Assembly (NCBI GenBank): GCA_028571885.1
Contig: JAPVVU010000107.1
Location: forward strand, 1-9,263
Length of the DNA: 9,263 nt
Reading direction: 5' to 3'
DNA from: Gammaproteobacteria bacterium
GTDB lineage: Bacteria; Pseudomonadota; Gammaproteobacteria; GRL18
In this document: positions 1 through 6,748 of the stretch, piece by piece
Position numbering within the stretch: position 1 is the first letter of the stretch
Layout of the letters: every line of letters starts with the position of its first letter
The notes under the pieces: generated by a model
What the model was told of the DNA's origin: nothing
Database searches by the model: none
What the model saw: only the letters and a program-made list of their open reading frames with translations
Translations under genes and position numbers: made by a program

Positions 1-504
1 ATTTTGTATGGATTGATTAAGTGGTTTAATTTGCGGGTTGAGTATTAATTGTCCTGAAATTTTCTTTTTTGAGTTTGAGTTTGAGTTTGAGGTTAGGTTA
101 GAACGTGGCTTAATTACAACGGGGCCGGTCAAAAAACGTTCTGTCAAATAGCGCTCAACAGGCCTGATATCGGCTTCATAGTGTCGGATTTCTAATTGCT
201 GCAATAATTCTCTTGCCTGATACGAAGCCTGTTGTGAATTAAAATACACGCCTGCGACAGGCTTGTGCTCAAAATCTTTTAATCGCAAAGGCTTAATAGT
301 TGTTTCTGAAAAAGCTGAAAGTGCTTTTGAAACAGCATGTGAGTCTTCCTGGCGGATAAAGAAAATTGCCTGCTGATTTTCTATGAACACATGAATGGGC
401 CCGGAATCACTTGTAAACCAGAAATCCAGGACAATGCCTTTTGCGGTATCACGCCATTGACGGGTTAAGAGAAAAGCATTGATTGATGAATCTGAATCAG
501 GCAT
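1..504 (-). CDS. polB: DNA polymerase II, N-terminal part (runs off left edge)
   Basis: Family B DNA polymerase II is a replicative-type repair and translesion polymerase with 3'-5' exonuclease activity; in E. coli it belongs to the SOS response. Only the first 168 codons are present, open to base 1, of about 780 in the family. The match to the E. coli N-terminus is clear: LLTRQWRDT near residue 12, LRLKDFEHKPVAGVYF near 74-89, and YEADIRPVERYLTERFL near 108-124. The DIE exonuclease motif and the polymerase motifs would lie beyond the window. The ATG at 504 is preceded by AAAAGAAG and overlaps the oxyR stop codon by 8 bp, suggesting translational coupling. Oddity: residues 138-145 are SNSNSNSN-like, encoded by a 6-bp tandem repeat, in a stretch where E. 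coli has an unrelated linker. Whether the rest of the gene is intact cannot be seen. Confidence 0.93.
   Translation of the reverse strand, partial: MPDSDSSINAFLLTRQWRDTAKGIVLDFWFTSDSGPIHVFIENQQAIFFIRQEDSHAVSKALSAFSETTIKPLRLKDFEHKPVAGVYFNSQQASYQARELLQQLEIRHYEADIRPVERYLTERFLTGPVVIKPRSNLTSNSNSNSKKKISGQLILNPQIKPLNQSIQN
68..91. repeat. Four tandem copies of TTTGAG inside polB
   Basis: Four perfect copies of the hexamer TTTGAG lie head to tail. On the minus strand they encode alternating Ser and Asn in the linker between the N-terminal domain and the exonuclease domain of Pol II. The six-base unit keeps the frame whatever the copy number, so slippage would change linker length rather than switch the gene off. 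Confidence 0.9.
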
Positions 505-1471
505 GCTTCTTTTGCCCAGATAAGTTTTTATCGGGTAAATTATAATGGGGTAAAAAGTGCAGTATCTGTTTTTTTACCAGAGTAAATAATTGTTCAAATT
601 CTTCGGTGCGATTTGACTGGATACGCCAGGCAAAACCGATTTCACGGTAGTCATGATTGGTGTCGGACAGAGGGCTGATTTCGATATCTGTATTCTCTAA
701 AATACCTGACGTGATGGCCATTTCCGGTAAAAAAGTTACCCCCAGATCATTGTTCACCATTTGTACTAACGTGTGTAAACTGCTGGCAGAAAATGAGTTG
801 ATTTTTTCTGTACGTTTTAAATGACATGCTGATAGTGCATGCTCCCTCAGACAGTGACCATCTTCCAATAAGAGAAGACTATTATCGGCTAAATTTGAGT
901 AATCAGGGGCCAGTGATTCTGTTTTAACTTCTGTGTTGAGTTGTGAGTCCTTATGTTGAGCAAAATAAAAGTGATCGTCATAAAAACTTTTCATCACTAC
1001 ACCCGTTGACGGGTAAGGCAAAGCCAATAACACCAGATCGAGTTCACCTTCATTGAGCTGCCTCAGTACCACATCACTTTGCGCTTCTCGTACAAAGACT
1101 TTGAGTTCAGGAAATCCCTGTTTAATCATCATGAGTATTTGCGGGATCAGAAACGGAGCAATGGTAGGTATTACACCGAGTTTTAAGGTACCGCCAAAGG
1201 GCCTGGAAAAAGACTGAGCCTGCTCTGTTAATTCTTCAACGCCTAACATAATCTGTTGAGCCTGCTGAACGACTTTTTCAGCCAGTGGAGTAAAGAGAAT
1301 TTTCTTATTATTTCTCTCAATTAAGCGTACACCCAATAAACCTTCTAAAGCTGCAATGCCGCTGCTCAGCGTGGACTGGCTGACAAAGCAGGCCTTGGCA
1401 GCCTCTCCAAAATGTTGATATTTATGAACATTAATTAAATAATGAAGATGTTTCAGGCTGGGTAATCTCAT
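497..1471 (-). CDS. oxyR: OxyR-type peroxide-sensing LysR regulator
   Basis: LysR-family transcription factor of 324 residues. A winged helix-turn-helix occupies about residues 1-62 (HFGEAAKACFVSQSTLSSGI at 20-39), followed by the two-lobed sensor domain. The decisive feature is LLEDGHCLREHALSAC: Cys207 and Cys216 have the same nine-residue spacing as Cys199 and Cys208 of E. coli OxyR, which form the regulatory disulfide on H2O2 oxidation. The IPT at 101-103 also matches the E. coli sensor region. Start: the ATG at 1471 has AAGGAG six bases upstream and matches the family N-terminus; an in-frame ATG at 1510 would add 13 residues and is not favoured. The chain is about 19 residues longer than E. 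coli OxyR, from a small insertion before the sensor cysteines and a C-terminal tail. The tail runs into the start of polB, so the two are probably cotranscribed. Confidence 0.93.
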   Translation of the reverse strand: MRLPSLKHLHYLINVHKYQHFGEAAKACFVSQSTLSSGIAALEGLLGVRLIERNNKKILFTPLAEKVVQQAQQIMLGVEELTEQAQSFSRPFGGTLKLGVIPTIAPFLIPQILMMIKQGFPELKVFVREAQSDVVLRQLNEGELDLVLLALPYPSTGVVMKSFYDDHFYFAQHKDSQLNTEVKTESLAPDYSNLADNSLLLLEDGHCLREHALSACHLKRTEKINSFSASSLHTLVQMVNNDLGVTFLPEMAITSGILENTDIEISPLSDTNHDYREIGFAWRIQSNRTEEFEQLFTLVKKQILHFLPHYNLPDKNLSGQKKHA

Positions 1472-1756
1472 ATCAAACTCCTTTTGAAATCCTGTTTGAA
1501 GCACAGGCATACTTATTTACAGATAGTATAATCGCTTTTATCTATCATAACATTATAATTAATCTGTTTTATAAAAAAATATCAATTTTATTAAACCGCC
1601 TCCATTATACCTGGGTACTTAAGAGAGAAAATTGTATTTTTTAAATAAATCGTGTGTATTACGGTGTATAACAATTGTCTTTTATAGGGAAATCATGGAA
1701 TACTTTGTGTCAGGTACCCTAAACAAATGGTCGTTTACATCATAGGAAATTATAAA
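1472..1756. promoter_or_regulatory. AT-rich gap between oxyR and a divergent gene
   Basis: This stretch separates the divergent starts of oxyR and the exported protein at 1757, so both promoters should lie here. It holds GATAG at 1522-1526 and CTATC at 1542-1546, an inverted pair 15 bases apart. OxyR half-sites in E. coli have the form ATAGnT, and the right arm read on the minus strand (ATAGAT) fits, but canonical OxyR spacing is 7 bases, so an autoregulatory site is only a suggestion. A TATAAT (minus strand, 1552-1557) lies upstream of oxyR without a good -35 at normal spacing. On the plus strand TTGTCT at 1676-1681 and AATACT 18 bases later form a weak promoter candidate for the rightward gene. 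No RNA gene or attachment site is seen. Confidence 0.35.
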
Positions 1757-2503
1757 ATGGAGCAAACAAAGAAACGACAATGCAATGCTTATACTATTGT
1801 ATGTTTATTTTTTGCTATGAATAACTCATGTCAAAACTATTTATTCAATTCGGCCCGAATATTCACATGCCCCCGGGTGATTTGTTTTGTTTTATTAGCG
1901 ATATTTCTTGTTCCTTTGAGTCATGCAGGCACTAAGTTTGTTATTGAAACAGAGCAACCGGAAGATTTTTTTGTCGTTAGCTGTACATGGTCTAGTGATT
2001 TTCTGGTTTTGCACGGAGGCCGTAAAAAGACTAAGGAAAAAATTTTTATCACTTCAAGCGGTAAAGAAATTGATTGTGGTTGGAGTTTATTTGGCAAAGG
2101 TCCATCAATTGACGTTATGCATCCCTTATATGTAAGTGTTGATGCCTGTGCGTATGGCCCGGAATGCAATAGCAAATATTCAAGCTATACTAACGGTAAA
2201 ATTATTGTTAAACCTGTTCCTATCGAACAATTCCTCTCTGCAGCAAAAACAAAATATAAAAACGAAGAGTTATATAATTATATTAGAGGATTTTGTGCCG
2301 CTCATTTTGGTGATTATTATTTTAAGAAATACAATAGTGTCAGTCGTATTGATATATACCGATTCAAAAAAGCCTATAGTGACAGACTAAAACAATTTTG
2401 GAAGCGAGCAGCAACTATTGGTCATTTTCCAAAAGTTTCTTCCAATGCCGATAGCGCGATCCATGCTTATTTTTTAAAATCGAATGCACGTTTTAAGCGA
2501 TAA
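1757..2503 (+). CDS. Unrecognised exported protein with five mature cysteines
   Basis: I do not recognise this family. From the ATG at 1757 the product has 248 residues. A hydrophobic stretch at about 41-54 (VICFVLLAIFLVPL) followed by SHA-GT at 55-59 looks like a Sec signal peptide cleaved after Ala57, giving a mature chain of about 190 residues. It has Cys at 76, 107, 131, 137 and 180, the first four in a probable beta-rich part and the last in a helical, lysine- and tyrosine-rich C-terminal part. An odd count leaves one cysteine free or intermolecular. Start choice: AGGA lies nine bases before 1757, whereas the in-frame ATGs at 1727 and 1817 lack a Shine-Dalgarno. The 1817 start would give a more normal signal-peptide length, because the 40-residue n-region from 1757 is unusually long. 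It stands alone, converging on the propeller gene. Confidence is for it being a real exported protein gene. Confidence 0.7.
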   Translation: MEQTKKRQCNAYTIVCLFFAMNNSCQNYLFNSARIFTCPRVICFVLLAIFLVPLSHAGTKFVIETEQPEDFFVVSCTWSSDFLVLHGGRKKTKEKIFITSSGKEIDCGWSLFGKGPSIDVMHPLYVSVDACAYGPECNSKYSSYTNGKIIVKPVPIEQFLSAAKTKYKNEELYNYIRGFCAAHFGDYYFKKYNSVSRIDIYRFKKAYSDRLKQFWKRAATIGHFPKVSSNADSAIHAYFLKSNARFKR

Positions 2504-2578
2504 TATCCTTAAATGCAGTCTCTGAATGGTGGATCTTTGATAAGACTATTATTTGACAACACCATAGAACAGGGCGAA

Positions 2579-3817
2579 TTACTTAGAACGATGCAGCAAA
2601 CTGCCAGACATATATCTAAGACGTGTTGTGCCGCCCACTTCCTTGCGTACCACCCAGGCGATGTGAAGGTTGCCGTCAGCATCAAATGTGATAGAGGGAT
2701 GGGTCTCTTCTCCTATTCCAGAAGCTCCTGGAACAGGCATATCTTCACTCCATTCACCGTTTTCAAACCAGCTGTAAAATATATCTGAACTGTCCTCGCG
2801 TTCATCACTCCAGGCGACCACGAGACGGCCATTTAAATGGCCGGCAACAGTCGTATGCCATTGACGTGCAACGCCGCCAAACTCATCCTGTACTGAGCTA
2901 TTAGCTTCCCACAGACCTATTTTGTCGTATACTGACGCGTAAATATCATAACCGTCACGGAAATTCCGTTTGTCAGCCCAGGCCGCCAGAAAATCTGATT
3001 TTCCATATTGTCCCAGCGCAACCCTTGAGACGCCATGTCCTTTTCCATAGGGCAATTTGCGTTCTCCGCGTCGTTTACTGATACGCAGCGGCGCAGAAAA
3101 CTGACAAAATTCACCGGATTGACTGAGAGAACCCATAATAATGGTATGACCCATACGCCGATCTTCCCAGGCGATCATTATCTGTTTATCTGTAACAACA
3201 GCTGTGGGATACAACTGGTCATCCTTAACGGGGGCTGGATCAACAATGCAGTCTGTCAGCAGGCTCAGATTTTCCTCAGGATCAATTTTAAGTTGTATGA
3301 GTCTGATATGACTATAGCGTCCTGTGCGTTCAGAAAAGGTCACAAAAAGTTGATCGCCACGGGCAGTCAATCCTGATTGCATTGCCTCTTTGGACGGTAG
3401 TTGTATTATCGTGGCAAGCTTTGGTGATTTTAACTGTTGAGCATTGATGACACGAATAAATACTTTGCCGTCTTCCTCCCAGCTTACAGCAAAACGATTA
3501 CCCGTCAGTGCCGCAATACCGGGTTCGTAAGCCTCACCACTGCCGCTTATTTTCAGCTCAGTTGAGAAATCCGTTTCATTTTTGTTTTTCAGGGACAGGT
3601 AAACACTGGGGTTTCCATTGCGATTATCTTCCCAGACAATGGCAACAGTCCGGGAAGATACTGCTATGTTTCGACGACCGGCCGATTCAAGATGGTGATA
3701 GACTTTGTCTGCATAGCCGTCAGTCACATCGACGGGAGTGCCGAACGACCAAAACTGAGCGTATGTGGTTGCCGGTAAAAATAAACAGAAGAAAAAAACA
3801 GGATGCATATTTTTCAC
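2579..3817 (-). CDS. Exported beta-propeller-like (sialidase-fold type) protein
   Basis: A 412-residue protein with a signal peptide (residues 1-20, ending TTYA before Gln21). The mature part repeats a strand ending in Trp followed by an acidic/basic turn: WEDNR at 62, WEEDG at 113, FSERTG at 161, WEDRR at 217, WADKR at 280, WSDER at 336 and WVVRK at 388. Spacing is 48-63 residues, and several repeats are followed by D-I-Y/F-like strands (YDIYAS, SDIFYS). This fits a six- or seven-bladed propeller of the exo-sialidase/BNR-like type, but the strict Asp-box (SxDxGxxW) is absent and no sialidase catalytic set is evident, so a binding or scaffold role is as likely as an enzyme. The mature chain has just two cysteines, Cys190 and Cys238. 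The start is a GTG overlapping the upstream gene's TAG by one base; an ATG nine bases downstream is the alternative. Substrate unknown. Confidence 0.75.
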   Translation of the reverse strand: MKNMHPVFFFCLFLPATTYAQFWSFGTPVDVTDGYADKVYHHLESAGRRNIAVSSRTVAIVWEDNRNGNPSVYLSLKNKNETDFSTELKISGSGEAYEPGIAALTGNRFAVSWEEDGKVFIRVINAQQLKSPKLATIIQLPSKEAMQSGLTARGDQLFVTFSERTGRYSHIRLIQLKIDPEENLSLLTDCIVDPAPVKDDQLYPTAVVTDKQIMIAWEDRRMGHTIIMGSLSQSGEFCQFSAPLRISKRRGERKLPYGKGHGVSRVALGQYGKSDFLAAWADKRNFRDGYDIYASVYDKIGLWEANSSVQDEFGGVARQWHTTVAGHLNGRLVVAWSDEREDSSDIFYSWFENGEWSEDMPVPGASGIGEETHPSITFDADGNLHIAWVVRKEVGGTTRLRYMSGSLLHRSK

Positions 3818-4281
3818 TATAAGGCAGCCTGGGATAAGATCGCCTGAACTTTTTTGTCTGCTTCGAGTAAAGTCTCTATGCTCTGCACGCCGACAATTTG
3901 ATGTATACGTGTGCCTTCTGTAGTAATAAATGTAAAAACAGGACTAACAAAAGCCTTATATCGAGTGCCCAGTTCACGTTCAGTAATTCGTTCCCCACTG
4001 GGTAGACGTAATCTCTTGCCGCTTTCTGAATCAACATAGGCCAATATATAGTGACTGGTATATATTTGTTTCACCTCAGATGAGGAGAAAGCTTCTTTGT
4101 TCGTTTTTTCACAATAACCGCAGCCATATCGACCAAAATAGACAAAGACTGGTTTAGCCGTTTCCTGAGCTTGCTGCATTGCCTGGTCAAAAGAGTTAAA
4201 AGGATAACCCTCAGGCTCATCAGAAAAGGATAGATTACTGAAAAATAACAGCAATAAAAAAAAGGTAAATTGTTTCTTCAT
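3817..4281 (-). CDS. Periplasmic thioredoxin-fold protein with CGYC motif
   Basis: A 154-residue protein with a clear signal peptide (MKK, then a Phe/Leu-rich core, SFS before Asp21), so it acts in the periplasm. The thioredoxin fold is shown by the strand KPVFVYFGRYGCGYC, with redox cysteines Cys54 and Cys57, and by Ser113-Pro114, the expected cis-proline opposite the active site. It resembles the small SoxW/DsbD-C-terminal-like thioredoxins that carry Cys-Gly-x-Cys and reduce or sort disulfides outside the cytoplasm; the exact substrate is not known. Start: ATG at 4281 after AAAGAGAC. It is the first gene of a two-gene unit with the propeller protein, whose GTG overlaps its TAG by one base. 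A 174-bp palindromic element begins only 31 bases upstream, so its promoter must lie in that short gap, at the element edge or inside the element. Confidence 0.85.
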   Translation of the reverse strand: MKKQFTFFLLLLFFSNLSFSDEPEGYPFNSFDQAMQQAQETAKPVFVYFGRYGCGYCEKTNKEAFSSSEVKQIYTSHYILAYVDSESGKRLRLPSGERITERELGTRYKAFVSPVFTFITTEGTRIHQIVGVQSIETLLEADKKVQAILSQAAL

Positions 4282-4311
4282 TTTTGTCTCTTTATTTATA
4301 GTCTAAATATC

Positions 4312-4485
4312 TGTTCCTCCAAAAGTAGGCCCCATGAGGGGAAACAGTGAACATCAGAACCTGGCGTTTATTATTGTGCTCGGACTGCGTCAAATCGCCC
4401 AATAATAAACGCCAGGTTCTGATGCGGAGCATTAAATAATGAATGCTCAGTATTTCCCCTCATGGGGCCTACTTTTGGTGGAACA
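4312..4485. repeat. Nested palindromic element (MITE-like), 174 bp
   Basis: The outer arms are 4312-4344 and 4453-4485: 33 bases with one mismatch when one arm is reverse-complemented, both starting TGTTCC and carrying AAAAGTAGGCCCCATGAGG. Inside lie perfect 25-bp arms at 4352-4376 and 4400-4424 (CATCAGAACCTGGCGTTTA at the left end) around a 23-base loop. A third 7-bp stem, GAGCATT at 4427-4433 with AATGCTC at 4442-4448, sits on one side of the junction. One strand could therefore fold into a three-way junction. There is no coding capacity and no obvious target-site duplication in the flanks (ATATC on the left, CTTAT on the right). Long matching terminal arms without genes are typical of miniature inverted-repeat elements. 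An alternative is a large processed RNA or transcription-end structure, since it lies between two same-strand transcription units. Confidence 0.8.
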
Positions 4486-4601
4486 CTTATTGAGCTTGAA
4501 CAATATGGTTTCAGTCCAGAATGATACTCGATTCAGCCTTACAGGTTACCCTCATAGCTAAAGCATACCAGAGCTAAAGCATATCATAGATTATTCCACC
4601 T
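4486..4601. other. Non-coding gap with a duplicated 16-bp unit
   Basis: No gene is seen between the palindromic element and the stop of the PqiA-domain gene; together with the element and the 30 bases on its left this makes a gene-free stretch of about 320 bases. It holds AGCTAAAGCATA at 4556-4567 and again at 4572-4583, a tandem duplication of a 16-bp unit with two differences (4556-4587). No T-tract terminator for the minus-strand operon ending at 4602 was found. Confidence 0.6.
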
Positions 4602-5126
4602 TCATTGTTCAAATGCATGATGCTTTTCAAGAGACCGTGTTGAGATTGCAGAAATCAGCATAGAGAACACAACTGCGCTTAAAAACAGATAAAGCCCATA
4701 ATGAATCTGCATTTCGGCCATTTGATCTAATTTGATACTTACCACCAATAAAGCGACCACAAAGACATCCAGCATTGACCATTTGCCTAAGTGATGTATC
4801 AATTTCAATAGTCGCTGCACTGTTTCACCCGCGGGTGAATTCCAGATATAGAGCATAAGGGACAGTTTGAATAGAGGAAATAATATACTGAAAATAAAAA
4901 TTATCAGAAAAAGAAGTATATGCCCTTTTTCTACCAAACTGATGAGTGCTGATACCAGAGACACCGTATTAGAAAAAAAATAAAACGTTTCTAAAGTGAA
5001 CAGTGGCGCGAATAAACTGCTGACAAACAATACCAAAGTCAGCAGACTGGCTATATTGATCAGTCTTCGAGTCAGCGGATATCTTTGTGCAAAATTTGTT
5101 ATAGAAGATTGTTGGCTGTCGGACAT
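4602..5126 (-). CDS. Single-domain PqiA-type inner-membrane protein
   Basis: A 174-residue membrane protein of the paraquat-inducible protein A family. Four hydrophobic segments are visible at about 21-41, 68-93, 118-132 and 141-163. The family signature GKWSMLDVFVVALL at 114-127 is intact. E. coli PqiA and LetA carry two such domains plus zinc-ribbon cysteines and work with MCE-domain partners (PqiB, LetB) in lipid movement between membranes. This protein has one domain and no cysteines, and no MCE gene lies in the window, so the same job cannot be assumed. The ATG at 5126 lies 5 bases after the nnr stop with AGAG just upstream, so it is the last gene of the hemW-nnr operon. Function here is inferred from the family only. 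Confidence 0.85.
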   Translation of the reverse strand: MSDSQQSSITNFAQRYPLTRRLINIASLLTLVLFVSSLFAPLFTLETFYFFSNTVSLVSALISLVEKGHILLFLIIFIFSILFPLFKLSLMLYIWNSPAGETVQRLLKLIHHLGKWSMLDVFVVALLVVSIKLDQMAEMQIHYGLYLFLSAVVFSMLISAISTRSLEKHHAFEQ

Positions 5127-5131
5127 GATCT

Positions 5132-6748
5132 CTAATCGTTCATCAGTTGTCGTATTTTCGGAAGCAGATCACTCACAATCATACCATTTTTACCTTCCAG
5201 TGCGGCAAGATCACCTGCTTTGGCATGAAGACAAACGCCCAGTTGTGTCGCATCAGGTGTAGAGAGTTTTTGTGCAAGCAGAGCGCCTATTATCCCCGTT
5301 AGACAGTCCCCCATGCCGGCACTTGCCATGCCTTCGTTACCATAGGGGCAAATAGATATTTCATCGTCTAAATTCACCAGGGTACCTGCACCTTTTAAGA
5401 TAAAAGTACCATAATATTTTTGTCTGAGATTTTTGATCATTTCAAAACGATCGGAGTCAACAGAAGGGCTTTCAGACAGATGTTTGAGTAAGCGTGCAGC
5501 CTCACCAAAATGCGGTGTGTAAATTATGTCAGGATTTTGAATGACCAGATTATGCTGAGCCATAATATTTAAAGCATCGGCATCAATAACACAGGTAATT
5601 TTTTTACTATCCGAAGCAGTCTGCCGCTTAAGTAATTTTATGATTTTATCCAGTAGCTCCATACCCCACTGATTTGTACCAAGTCCTGGCCCAATAGCAA
5701 TGGCGGTGGCTTTTTTTAATAAGGGCTCCAGGTCCTGAGCTGTTTCAACACCGTGTACCATTAATTCAGGGCGGGCACTGTTAACGGCAATAATGTTTTC
5801 TTTGCGAGTGGCAATGCTGACCAGTCCGGCGCCTGTTCTAAGAGCGGCTTCACCGGCAATACGACAGGCACCAGACATACCGTAATCACCACCAATAATC
5901 AGCAGATGTCCATTATCACCTTTATGACTGGTCTGGCTGCGGCAGGGTAGTTTACTGGCAACGTTATTCCATTCCATTAAGGTGGCGCTGTGTTCAATTT
6001 GATTATAAAGTGTATCGGCAACACCCAGAGAAGCAAAATGTATTTCGCCGCAATGGTGCCGGGCCTGGGCAGTATACATACCCATTTTTTGACCAATAAA
6101 CGTCATCGTGTGCTCTGCATGTATTGCAATGCCATGAGTTGCACCTGTATTGGCATTTAAACCAGAGGGAATATCAACGGCTAAAACAGGTTTAGGACTG
6201 GCATTAATCATTGCAACAGCATCATACCATTCATCTTCCAGTGCTCTATTCAATCCAGTGCCGATTAAGGCATCAACAATCAAATCTGTAGCAGGAAAAT
6301 GTGCTTCATCCATTGATTCAATGATGCCGCCGCATTCGAGCCAGTCCTGATAGCCCTGATGAGCATCACCCGACAGTTTTTCAGGATCAATAATAGAGAT
6401 CAGATGAACTCTTAATTGTGGTTCTTTTTCCTGCAGTTTTGCCAGTCGGGCCAGAACATATCCATCCCCGGCATTGTTTCCAGCACCGCAGACAATTGTA
6501 ATATGACTGATTTTAGAATAATTGCGATTGATAAAATCCAGCAAAGCCTGTGCTGCACGCTCCATTAATTCATAACTGCTGTCAACAAGCCCCTGTTCCA
6601 CCATGAGGTAGTCAATATTACGCACAGCTTCACTGGAATAGCAATAATGAACGTAACCGTAGCGGTCATCAGTCTGAGCGGATTCTAAATGCGATTTATG
6701 ACAATTCTTTTTGTCGTCTTGCTTATAAGAAGATTGCTTGTAATTCAT
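5132..6748 (-). CDS. nnr: Bifunctional NAD(P)H-hydrate epimerase / ADP-dependent dehydratase
   Basis: Repairs NAD(P)H damaged by hydration: the N-terminal YjeF_N domain interconverts R and S hydrates, and the C-terminal ribokinase-like domain dehydrates the S form using ADP. From the ATG at 6748 it has 538 residues, near the 515 of the E. coli enzyme. Epimerase motifs: GAGNNAGDGY at 88-97, DALIGTGL at 159-166, VDIPSG at 191-196. Dehydratase motifs: SHKGDNGHLLIIGGD at 274-288, IGPGLG at 352-357, DADALN at 389-394, LKGAGT at 451-456 and GNEGMASAGMGD at 470-481 with the catalytic Asp481. The usual TPHPGE is TPHFGE here. Start: a TTG at 6802 would add 18 residues not resembling the family; 6748 is preferred although its Shine-Dalgarno is weak. 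It overlaps the hemW end by 26 bp, so it is probably translated by coupling. Confidence 0.95.
   Translation of the reverse strand: MNYKQSSYKQDDKKNCHKSHLESAQTDDRYGYVHYCYSSEAVRNIDYLMVEQGLVDSSYELMERAAQALLDFINRNYSKISHITIVCGAGNNAGDGYVLARLAKLQEKEPQLRVHLISIIDPEKLSGDAHQGYQDWLECGGIIESMDEAHFPATDLIVDALIGTGLNRALEDEWYDAVAMINASPKPVLAVDIPSGLNANTGATHGIAIHAEHTMTFIGQKMGMYTAQARHHCGEIHFASLGVADTLYNQIEHSATLMEWNNVASKLPCRSQTSHKGDNGHLLIIGGDYGMSGACRIAGEAALRTGAGLVSIATRKENIIAVNSARPELMVHGVETAQDLEPLLKKATAIAIGPGLGTNQWGMELLDKIIKLLKRQTASDSKKITCVIDADALNIMAQHNLVIQNPDIIYTPHFGEAARLLKHLSESPSVDSDRFEMIKNLRQKYYGTFILKGAGTLVNLDDEISICPYGNEGMASAGMGDCLTGIIGALLAQKLSTPDATQLGVCLHAKAGDLAALEGKNGMIVSDLLPKIRQLMND

Noticed and set aside
1472..1510. 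Thirteen-residue extension of OxyR from the ATG at 1510
   Set aside because: The ATG at 1471 has a strong AAGGAG at good spacing and matches the OxyR start.
2504..2578. Terminator between the two convergent genes
   Set aside because: No stem with a T-tract could be found on either strand in these 75 bases.
2513..2788. Plus-strand open frame of 91 codons between the exported protein and the propeller gene
   Set aside because: Most of it is antisense to the propeller gene, and it has no Shine-Dalgarno or recognisable protein features.
2826..2843. Perfect 18-bp palindrome CGGCCATTTAAATGGCCG inside the propeller gene
   Set aside because: It lies wholly in coding sequence, encodes an ordinary part of the protein (GHLNG), and has no loop or second copy; probably chance.
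4312..4485. Reading the 4312-4485 palindrome as a simple rho-independent terminator
   Set aside because: The arms are far longer than a terminator stem, are nested, and are not followed by a run of T on either strand.
4496..4612. TTGAACAAT at 4496-4504 and its complement ATTGTTCAA at 4604-4612 as a terminator or outer element arm
   Set aside because: Only 9 bp with a gap of 99 bases, no T-tract, and the right copy is within the end of a coding region.
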